Of a stretch of DNA of 41,586 nucleotides, positions 17,814 to 24,618 are shown in pieces. How positions within the stretch are numbered: position 1 is the stretch's first letter; each line of letters starts with the position of its first letter. The position numbers were made by a program, and so were the translations under genes. The notes under the pieces are model-generated. The model did no database searches. It was not told the origin of the DNA and saw only the letters and a program-made list of their open reading frames with translations. Source of the DNA: Pseudomonadota bacterium (GTDB lineage Bacteria; Pseudomonadota; Gammaproteobacteria; Burkholderiales; JAKAFK01); contig JAJYKK010000021.1 of the NCBI GenBank assembly GCA_021788645.1, positions 1-41,586 of the forward strand. Reading direction: 5' to 3'.

Positions 17814-19133
17814 GTGATTAGACGAAATGTGATCCTGCAGTCAGCCATTGCGGCCGCTTTGGGTCTGGTTGCAGTCAATGGCGCGTATGCGAGCACCCTG
17901 GCGAATGCGAACGTATCCACGTTCGCAACGCAGGGAATCCCCTCCACCGGCGCGGTGACCATCAATGGCGGCATCTTGTACACGGCAACGGCTGCGGCCA
18001 ATGCCGACGCTGGCTTGCTAACCATCACCCTGCCCAGTGGGGTAACGTTTACCAGCACGCCATCCGTGACTCCTGATGGCACCAATTTCACTGCGGCCAC
18101 CGTTGCCGGTGGTGGTGCCGGGTCGAATACGCTGACCATCAATGTGACGAAAGCCAATACGGCCAATGCCGGTACGGTTACTCTCGGCGCCTTCAACGTC
18201 ACCGGCGCGACCGCCCTGGCCAGCGCGACCGCGACTGGCAAATTCGAAGTCACTGCACAGGCAAGCGGCTTCACGCAAGCAACTGCGGTAAACGACACGA
18301 CCGCAGACAAGGCCGACCTCGCCATGAGCGGCAGCCAGCTTGCGGCACCTACGGTCACCGCCAATGCAGTGACAATCGACGTGACCAGTCCCTCGAACGG
18401 CACCAATTATGTTGCCGCTGGCAATACCGTCGCGGGTTCCGGCTACATTGGCTCGGTTGCCGTGAGCGACAACACCTATCGCAATGCCGCCAACACTGCC
18501 GCCTACGCCTTCACTGCGACGACCGGAACTGCGGTGGTTGCCGGAAACTACACGGGCATTTCCAGCGCCTATGCCGTCACGCCGGCTGCGGCGTGCGCGA
18601 CCACTGCGCCTAATGGGTCGACGGCTGGCACAATCGCCGGATCGAACCTGACGTTCTCCGGGTTGACGTTGGCCGACACATACGGTATCTGCTTGATTCC
18701 GAACGGCACGACGTTGCTGAACGCGTTCTCCAACATGACGGTCACGGCCGAGCAGGATAGTTCTTCAACGCCCGGAGCCACGAACCTCGGCCCGATCTCC
18801 TATAATGGAACGGCGCTGACTTTCGGCTACGTGACCTCCGCGGCTTCCGGATACAACAACTATATCCGTATCAGCAATCCTTCGTCGTCCGCCGCCCGCC
18901 TCATCGTCACGGTAACAAGAGATGATGGCACGACCGCTTCCGGCGTACTGAACACGGCGCAGGGAGCGAATACCGCGCAGTTGTACACACCCGCACAAAT
19001 CAACGCTGCCGTCGGCACCAACATCATCAACGCCGCGACCGACCGTGCTCAAGTCATCGTTTTGAGCCCTGCGGCGATCACGGGCAGTAACCTGATGTTT
19101 AACCCGGACGGCACCGTAGATAAAATGCCCTAA
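17814..19133 (+). CDS. secreted Ala/Thr/Ser/Asn-rich protein, possible S-layer or surface-coat protein
   Basis: 439 residues from the GTG at 17814, preceded by GGGAG; the longer open frame upstream runs through the promoter and is not coding. Signal peptide of about 26 residues (hydrophobic AIAAALGLVAVNGAYA). The mature protein is strikingly rich in Ala, Thr, Ser, Asn and Gly, predicted mostly beta, with only two Cys (AACATT and YGICL) that could pair, and few charged residues. No domain was recognised. A near-consensus promoter, a 5' hairpin and a strong terminator point to high monocistronic expression, as for S-layer or sheath proteins. It lies between two GT41-like protein glycosyltransferases, making it a likely acceptor (inference). 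Confidence 0.8.
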   Translation: MIRRNVILQSAIAAALGLVAVNGAYASTLANANVSTFATQGIPSTGAVTINGGILYTATAAANADAGLLTITLPSGVTFTSTPSVTPDGTNFTAATVAGGGAGSNTLTINVTKANTANAGTVTLGAFNVTGATALASATATGKFEVTAQASGFTQATAVNDTTADKADLAMSGSQLAAPTVTANAVTIDVTSPSNGTNYVAAGNTVAGSGYIGSVAVSDNTYRNAANTAAYAFTATTGTAVVAGNYTGISSAYAVTPAAACATTAPNGSTAGTIAGSNLTFSGLTLADTYGICLIPNGTTLLNAFSNMTVTAEQDSSSTPGATNLGPISYNGTALTFGYVTSAASGYNNYIRISNPSSSAARLIVTVTRDDGTTASGVLNTAQGANTAQLYTPAQINAAVGTNIINAATDRAQVIVLSPAAITGSNLMFNPDGTVDKMP

Positions 19134-19154
19134 GCCGGTATGTCGTACTGAAAA

Positions 19155-19180
19155 GGGAGCCTTCGGGCTCCCTTTTTTTT
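19155..19180 (+). terminator. strong rho-independent terminator
   Basis: Stem GGGAGCC / GGCTCCC with the extra-stable loop TTCG, followed by eight T. It starts 21 bases after the surface-protein stop codon. A group II intron begins one base after the T-run. Confidence 0.95.
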
Positions 19181-19362
19181 GGTGCGCCAGGCATGGCGCG
19201 TAGCGCCTTGACTGGCGCTGTCGGACCCGCTGTGGTGGCGGGGAAGACGACTTGGAGGTGCAAGTCCTCTACACACCCGGCAGGGGGAAGTGTTAGCGAA
19301 GTAATCGGGCCGATGCCGCAAATCGCCCCGAAGAAACACACCGGTAGCTCCGTTGTGGCATA

Positions 19363-19545
19363 GTGGAATGCGGCGCTGAGGAAGACCGGTTCAGCAATGG
19401 TTGCAGCATTGCCCGCGTGTTAGCGTGGTCACTGGGTGACGTCATCGACATTGGTGAATCGGGCTGGCGATTAGTAGCCGCCGGACCGATATCCCGTTTA
19501 AGAGAGTGAGCTAGACGACGTACCCGATCCAGCGCCACATTCCAC
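19363..19545 (+). ncRNA. structured RNA candidate upstream of IS110 transposase (possible bridge RNA)
   Basis: A 16-nt arm at 19363-19378 (GTGGAATGCGGCGCTG) pairs with 19530-19545 at 15 of 16 positions, enclosing about 150 nt. Inside are smaller hairpins: GCAATG/CATTGC, GTCAC/GTGAC and GGCT/AGCC. The segment ends 7 bases before the IS110 ATG, the place where IS110-group elements (for example IS621) encode their bridge RNA. Folding is read by eye. A recombinase-guide role is inferred and would be defunct here, because the element lacks its right end. Confidence 0.5.
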
Positions 19546-19552
19546 AACAATA

Positions 19553-20360
19553 ATGGAGCAAACCGTGGCACAACGCAATCGGTCACTGAGCCCGAAGTCG
19601 AAGCGGACGGCGCTGAGTCTTGTAAACCCCAATGCCGCCGGCATCGATATTGGCAGCGCCTCGCACTACGTGGCAGTCCCGCCCGATCGCGACGACGAGC
19701 CAGTCCGCGAGTTTCGCAGCTTTACTGCCGACCTGATTGCGCTGGCGGATTGGCTGAGCATGTGCGGCGTGGACACTGTGGCAATGGAGTCCACTGGCGT
19801 GTACTGGATCCCGTTGTACGAACTACTCGATGCGCGCGGCTTCAAGGTGCTGCTGGTCAATGCGCGTCACGTGAAGAACGTCTCGGGCCGCAAATCCGAC
19901 GTGCTGGACTGCCAATGGCTGCAGCAGCTCACGAGCTATGGGCTGCTCGCCGGGGCATTCCGGCCCGCTGACCAGATTTGCGCTTTACGCGCCCTGACAC
20001 GCCAGCGCGACATGCTGCTCAAGAGTCAGGCCCGCCACGTGCAGCACATGCAAAAAGCGCTCACGCAGATGAACATCCAGTTGGCCAACGTCATCTCCGA
20101 CGTGGTGGGCGAGACCGGCCAGAAGATCCTGCGCGCTATCGTCGCAGGCGAACGTGATGGGCAGGTACTGGCAGCGATGAAGAACGCACACATTCGCGCC
20201 AGTAAGGACGAGATCGCCAAAAGCCTGCAAGGAAACTGGCGCGCCGAGCACTTGTTTGCGCTCAAGCAAGCCCTCGCCCTATTCGACTTCTATGCCACGC
20301 AACTGGCTGAATGCGACCACGAGATCGAGGCCCAGTTGCAAAGCTTGCAGGCCTACGATG
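19553..20360 (+). pseudogene. IS110-family transposase, 3'-truncated
   Basis: About 269 residues of an IS110-family DEDD recombinase. The N-terminal RuvC-like part is present (NAAGIDIGSASHYVAV with the first Asp, VAMESTGVYWIPLYELL, VLLVNARHVKNV, RKSDVLDCQWLQQL). The C-terminal part with the conserved Ser (Tnp_20 domain) is missing because an IS256-type end cuts in at about 20361. The open frame then runs on by chance into the IS256 sequence to 20551. Catalytically dead as it stands. It sits within the group II intron relic. Confidence 0.92.
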
Positions 20361-20429
20361 GGGGGTGTAAGAATTTTTGTGTAAACGGTCATTTGGTAGG
20401 AGACTACCGCAGTACGCGAAGGAGCGAAA

Positions 20430-21216
20430 ATGACTGTTTCGAAGGCAATACCCCCGGATCTGATTGGCAGCCTGCTGGCGGACTACAAGACACCGGAAGA
20501 CCTGATTGGCGAGAATGGCCTGCTCAAGCAGCTGACCAAGGCGCTGGTTGAGCGGGCGCTGGAAGCCGAGCTGGAATCCCATCTAGGGCATGGCAAGAAC
20601 GAACCCGTAGCCAATGCCTCCGGCAATACCCGTAACGGCAAGAGCAGAAAGACCCTGAAAGGCGAATTTGGCGAACTGCCCATCGAGGTGCCGCGGGATC
20701 GCCAGGGCACGTTTGAACCGCAGCTGGTTGGCAAGCACCAGACCCGCTGGACCGGATTTGACGAGAAGATTCTGTCGCTGTATGCGCGGGGCATGACGGT
20801 GCGGGAAATCCAGTCGCACATGGAAGAAATGTATGGTGCAGCACTCTTGTCCAAAACAGATTTCGCCAATTCGATCTTGGACAGCATATTTTCAAGTATT
20901 CGGGTAGGACGCCAACTTCCCGTGCGCAATATCGGCTCAGGAAGCCGGATTCCGTGGGCGGTTTCGATCTCAGTGATTGGTACAAAAGCTCCGGCCATCT
21001 TGGACAGCATAATTGCGAAGCTGAGGCACCATCCTCGTTATCCACCTATCGCGCCAGCAAGTTATTGATCTATCAAGTCACAGGTTTCGCATTCGGCGCG
21101 TCTTGGACAGCAGTGATGGTGCAGAGGTATCGCCCACGCTGATTTCATCGGTGACGGACGCTGTGGCGGAAGAAGTGAAGGCATGGCAGTCCCGCCCGCT
21201 GGATGCGCTGTACCCA
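20430..21216 (+). pseudogene. IS256-family (mutator-type) transposase fragment
   Basis: N-terminal part of a mutator-type transposase: LLADYKTPEDLIGENGLLKQ, ALEAELESHLGHGK, NTRNGKSRKTLKGEFG, IEVPRDRQGTFEP, FDEKILSLYARGMTVREIQ, EEMYGAEVSPTLISSVTDAV. The frame is broken after EEMYGA by a 274-bp insertion (20842-21115). It resumes exactly with EVSPTLISS and stops at LDALYP, just before the usual DAL catalytic region. Removing the insertion and one copy of the duplicated 9 bp restores a perfect frame. Confidence 0.92.
20842..21115. mobile_element. 274-bp MITE-like element with inverted ends and 9-bp target duplication
   Basis: Ends are CACTCTTGTCCAAAAC (left) and, on the other strand, CACTGCTGTCCAAGAC (right), matching at 13 of 16 positions. 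It is flanked by the direct repeat ATGGTGCAG at 20833-20841 and 21116-21124. Two inner copies of the right-end core, TCTTGGACAGCATA, occur at 20875-20888 and 20998-21011. No transposase is encoded, so it is non-autonomous; the parent IS family is not identified. Confidence 0.88.
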
Positions 21217-21610
21217 CTTCAACGGCTGCAAGACAAGGTTAGGGACTTGGTCCGCACGGGCCGGGGAACGAGCCTTGCGACGACCATTGACCGACTCAAC
21301 CCTTTGCTGCGGGGCTGAATGAGCGACTCCCGCTTGACGGAAGTCGGAAACGTGTTGCAGGATCTGGGGGGTGGATAGGGCGCTGACCGCGTTGCCTACT
21401 CTGGCGACATGGAAGTCGCGTGCCCGCCCGATGCTGCTGAAACGGGGCCTACCGGAAGAACGGGCATGGCGTTCTGCCACGAACCCACGCGGGATGTGGT
21501 GGAAATCGGGCGTAAGCCACATGAACGACGCCTTCCCGAAGTCCTATTTCGGCCATATAGGGCGGGTTTGGCCGGCAGATACCTGCCGGCCAAACCCGTG
21601 TGTTTCGTAA
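21217..21610 (+). pseudogene. group II intron reverse transcriptase/maturase C-terminal remnant
   Basis: After the IS256 junction the frame reads LQRLQDKVRDLVRTGRGTSL and DRLNPLLRG, the maturase domain X pattern. A TGA then stands where Trp is expected (LRGW), followed by further decay (a second stop in LQDLGGG). In another frame from about 21415 it reads RARPMLLKRGLPEERAWRSA and WWKSGVSHMNDAFPKSYF, the well-known C-terminal end of these proteins. So it carries at least two stops and one frameshift. The finger/palm RT domains with YADD are absent. It belongs to the intron relic spanning 19182-21680. Confidence 0.9.
21564..21597. repeat. perfect 15-bp inverted repeat before intron domain V
   Basis: GGGTTTGGCCGGCAG, loop ATAC, then CTGCCGGCCAAACCC. 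The stem has no mismatch. It sits where the last residues of the maturase would normally be encoded and just upstream of domain V. It may be part of intron domain IV or a later REP-like insertion. Confidence 0.75.
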
Positions 21611-21700
21611 ACCGCCGGATGCGGGACCCCACGTCCGGTGGAGGTGAGAGGACGGGGGATGACCCCGCCTCCCACTCGATGAACCCGTCAAGCGACTGAC

Positions 21701-23947
21701 ATGAAGCCGGATAGAAACGGCCCCTGCCGCTGCGGCAGGGGGAAAAGAGACATGACCTGCAGTGTGCGAGATGGGGGCGATGCGGAAACCCTCCCGCAGC
21801 AAGGCCTTCAGCATTTCCAGTCAGGCCAATTCGCCCAGGCGGAAGCCTGCTACAGGCAGGACCTCATCGCTGCCCCAGACCATGCAGAGACCTGGCACAT
21901 GCTCGGGGTGATCGCCTACATCGCTGGCCGCCATGATGCGGCCGAAGAGTACATCGCGAAGGCGATTTCCTTCGATCCCGGGCAATCGGATTTTCATAAC
22001 AACCTAGGGCTTGTGCTGTGCGAGAAGGGGCGTTTCGCTCGAGCCGCCGAGAGCATACGGGCGGCCATCAAGATCAACCCGGATAAGGCCTCCTTCCGCT
22101 ACAACCTGGGCAACACATTGAGCCACGGAGGCGATCGAATCGGGGCGATCGCGGCATTTCGCAGTGCCTTGACCATCGATCCGGATTATGCCGAGGCCTG
22201 CAACAATCTTGCCGTGCTGCTGAAGAAGGACCACGAGCGGTCGGAGGCGGAGACGCTTCTCAGGCGAGCCGTAAAGCACAAGCCCGGTTACGCGGAGGCG
22301 CATTACAATCTTGGCAGCCTGGAACTCGAAAACGGCAGACACGATGCCGCCGCAACCTGTTTCCAAAACGCGCTCGCTGCAACCCCCGATTTCGCGGACC
22401 CCTATAACGGCATCGGCACCCTGCTGCAGATGCAGGGGAGGCTGGATGAATCGATCGCTTATTTCCGGAAAGCAATCGCGCTGAAGCCTACCTTCGCCGA
22501 TGCGCACAATAATCTCGGTAACAGCCTGATCAAAAAACCGGACATCTCTGGGGCACTGGAATCCTTCGAGCGGGCGGTGGCTCTGAGGCCCGAAAATCCC
22601 ATTTTTCACCGTAATCTCGGACTTGCCCTGTCACGACTCGGCCGGCTGGATGATGCGGAAAAGGCCTACCGGCGTGCGCTAGCGCTGAAACCCGATGATG
22701 CGGCGGCGCACTCGGCGCTGGTCGCGATGAGGGGATACCATCTGCTGCTTCCGCCACGAGAATTGCTGACTGAAGCAAAACGCTGGGAGGCAAGCCAGAT
22801 GCCTTCCGGCAGCAAGGCCATCGCGCCCCATGAGAACGAACCAACCCGAGAGCGCAGGCTTCGAATCGGGTATCTCTCTCCGGATTTTCATCAGCATGCG
22901 GTCAGCTACTTCATCGAGCCGATCATCGCACATCACGACCGGGAGAAGGTGGAGGTCTATTGCTATAGCGTGTCTCCTAAAGAAGATGAGGTGACTGCGA
23001 GGCTCCAGGAGAAGGCAGACCGCTGGCGCTCCCTGATAGGGATAAGTGACGAAGGCGCCGCACAGATCATCCGGGAGGACAGGGTAGACGTGCTGATCGA
23101 CCTTGCCGGGCACACGGTACATAACCGGCTGCGCATATTCGGATTCAAGCCGGCACCCGTCCAGGCCACCTATCTTGGGTACTTTGGCACCACCGGGCTG
23201 TCAACGATGGATTACTGGATTACCGACGAAATTCTCCATCCGATGGACACGATCGAGGAAACTACCGAGACGATTTTCCGCCTTCCGCGCTGTTGGGTCT
23301 GTTATCAGCCGCCTCGTGACGCACCCGAGTGTGGCCCCCCCCCCTCATCCCAAGGTGCGGCAGTCACCTTGGGCTCTTTCAACGATATGGCCAAGATTTC
23401 TCCCAGGGCCATGGATCTGTGGGCGCGCGTGCTTCGCGCGATTCCCCACTCGCAGATGCTGTTCAAGACCAAGCAGCTCGCAGATCCCGCAACGGCCAAT
23501 CGCCTTCGATCCGCTTTTCTCGAGCGCGGAATAGCGGCAGAGCGTTTGCTCCTTCGCTCGCATGTTGATTCATTCCGTGAGCACTTGGCCCTCTACAATC
23601 AGGTGGACATTATACTGGATAGCTCGCCCTATACCGGTGGCACCACCACAGCAGATGCGCTATGGATGGGCGTTCCGGTCATCACCCTCATGGGGGGCAT
23701 GATGCTTGAGCGCATGAGCGCGAGCATGCTGGCTGCGCTCGGAAGAACCGAATGGATCGCGGAAAGCGAGGACGACTATATCGCCAAGGCCGTTGCCTTG
23801 GCCAGGAACCTTGACCTTCGCGCATGCGTTCGCGCCACTCAGAGAGAACGCATGGCAAACTCCCCCCTGTGCAACACCACAGAACTCACCTCCGCGCTGG
23901 AAAACGCCTATCGGGAAATGTGGTGCAATTGGCTGGAAACAGAGTAG
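21701..23947 (+). CDS. TPR + SPINDLY/O-GlcNAc transferase-like glycosyltransferase (OGT-like 2)
   Basis: 748 residues. The N-terminus has a decayed SEC-C motif (RNGPCRCGRGKRDMTC, one of the final Cys pair lost). About nine or ten TPR repeats follow, then the GT41 catalytic half. The catalytic half has LSPDFHQHAVSYF (His), QMLFKTK (Lys) and YTGGTTTADALWMGVP. It would glycosylate protein side chains in the cytoplasm; donor and acceptor are unknown. A C10 run at 23335-23344 encodes three Pro in the loop between the two catalytic lobes, and gain or loss of one C would cut off the nucleotide-sugar lobe. The start lies 20 bp behind a group II intron relic, with only a weak ribosome-binding site, so its original promoter may have been displaced. 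Confidence 0.92.
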   Translation: MKPDRNGPCRCGRGKRDMTCSVRDGGDAETLPQQGLQHFQSGQFAQAEACYRQDLIAAPDHAETWHMLGVIAYIAGRHDAAEEYIAKAISFDPGQSDFHNNLGLVLCEKGRFARAAESIRAAIKINPDKASFRYNLGNTLSHGGDRIGAIAAFRSALTIDPDYAEACNNLAVLLKKDHERSEAETLLRRAVKHKPGYAEAHYNLGSLELENGRHDAAATCFQNALAATPDFADPYNGIGTLLQMQGRLDESIAYFRKAIALKPTFADAHNNLGNSLIKKPDISGALESFERAVALRPENPIFHRNLGLALSRLGRLDDAEKAYRRALALKPDDAAAHSALVAMRGYHLLLPPRELLTEAKRWEASQMPSGSKAIAPHENEPTRERRLRIGYLSPDFHQHAVSYFIEPIIAHHDREKVEVYCYSVSPKEDEVTARLQEKADRWRSLIGISDEGAAQIIREDRVDVLIDLAGHTVHNRLRIFGFKPAPVQATYLGYFGTTGLSTMDYWITDEILHPMDTIEETTETIFRLPRCWVCYQPPRDAPECGPPPSSQGAAVTLGSFNDMAKISPRAMDLWARVLRAIPHSQMLFKTKQLADPATANRLRSAFLERGIAAERLLLRSHVDSFREHLALYNQVDIILDSSPYTGGTTTADALWMGVPVITLMGGMMLERMSASMLAALGRTEWIAESEDDYIAKAVALARNLDLRACVRATQRERMANSPLCNTTELTSALENAYREMWCNWLETE
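23335..23344 (+). repeat. C10 homopolymer inside OGT-like 2
   Basis: Ten consecutive C within codons for Gly-Pro-Pro-Pro near residues 545-548. The current length keeps the full 748-residue frame open, i.e. an ON state if the tract slips in vivo. Confidence 0.85.
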
Positions 23948-24072
23948 AGCATAGAATTGACTGCAATTTCGTTTGAGTGGGTTTTCCAGAGACGCCCTTG
24001 GATGCCGCGGATCTCTCAATGTCTCCTGCGCCCACGCGGCCGACTGTATAGCGCCGAAGGAGTGTTCGTCGT

Positions 24073-24618
24073 TTGATCAAGCTTCATATGGGTTGCGGTT
24101 CCAGGTATATTCCGGGGTTCATCCATGTCGACATCGCCGATGCCCCCCACGTCGATTACCGTTGCCTGGCAGACGATCTCAAGCCCTTTGCAGACAACTC
24201 CGTGGGTCTCCTCTATGCCTCGCACATTCTTGAGCATTTTAGCCGCGGAGAGGTCACAGGCGTGCTCAAGGAATGGCACCGGGTGCTCGAACCCGGCGGA
24301 ACGCTTCGTCTCGCCGTTCCCGACTTCGCCGCCGTCGCGGAAATGTATGCCCAAGAAGGGCTGCGGGACGGGAAAAGCGGCCTCATCGGTCTCGTGTGCG
24401 GAGGACAGCGCAACCGTTGGGACTTCCACAAAATCATCTTCGACGAGCCGTTTCTGACGTTTCTATTACGGGGCGCAGGATTCCGCGATGTGCGGCGATG
24501 GGACTGGAGAGAAACCGAACACACCATGATCGATGACTTCTCGCAGGCCTATCTCCCACACATGGACAAGGAAAATGGGCGGCTCATGAGCCTCAACATG
24601 GAAGCAACCAAAATATGA
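24073..24618 (+). CDS. class I SAM-dependent methyltransferase
   Basis: 181 residues from a TTG at 24073 with AAGGAG about ten bases upstream. The first ATG inside (24088) would remove the start of the SAM motif. Motifs: LHMGCGSRYIPGFIHVDI (SAM loop directly at the N-terminus), LLYASHILEHF, and VLEPGGTLRLAVPDF. This compact type is common in polysaccharide and glycan-modification clusters, where it is usually annotated only as a methyltransferase. It overlaps the next gene by 4 bp (ATGA), so the two are translationally coupled and probably act on the same product. Confidence 0.87.
   Translation: MIKLHMGCGSRYIPGFIHVDIADAPHVDYRCLADDLKPFADNSVGLLYASHILEHFSRGEVTGVLKEWHRVLEPGGTLRLAVPDFAAVAEMYAQEGLRDGKSGLIGLVCGGQRNRWDFHKIIFDEPFLTFLLRGAGFRDVRRWDWRETEHTMIDDFSQAYLPHMDKENGRLMSLNMEATKI

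Larger units (their letters stand above)
20361..21216 (+). mobile_element. IS256-family element, 3'-truncated
   Basis: The left end GGGGGTGTAAGAATTTTTGT resembles IS256-family terminal repeats, followed by a short leader and the transposase start at 20430. The right half of the element is missing: at about 21216 the sequence changes in mid-gene to group II maturase. It interrupts the IS110 transposase. The exact outer base and any target duplication cannot be fixed, since the right end is lost. Confidence 0.82.
19182..21680 (+). mobile_element. group II intron relic (class C-like), interior replaced by IS elements
   Basis: The 5' end GTGCGCC at 19182 and following domain I-type sequence (GGAGGTGCAAGTCCTCTACAC, then AAGTGTTAGCGAAG) match bacterial group II introns. 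The 3' end carries a domain V-like hairpin at about 21612-21642 with a CGC-type catalytic triad (CCGCCGGATGCGGG ... CCGGTGG). A domain VI follows, ending CCCACTCGAT at 21680. Insertion directly behind a rho-independent terminator in the same orientation and the CGC triad are both hallmarks of class C introns. The reverse transcriptase is gone except for a broken maturase tail, so the element cannot move itself. Inner boundaries with the IS elements are approximate. Confidence 0.85.

Noticed and set aside
20361-20551. IS110 transposase reading on past 20360
   Set aside because: The open frame after this point lies in the IS256 left end and leader and does not resemble IS110 proteins; it is accidental read-through.
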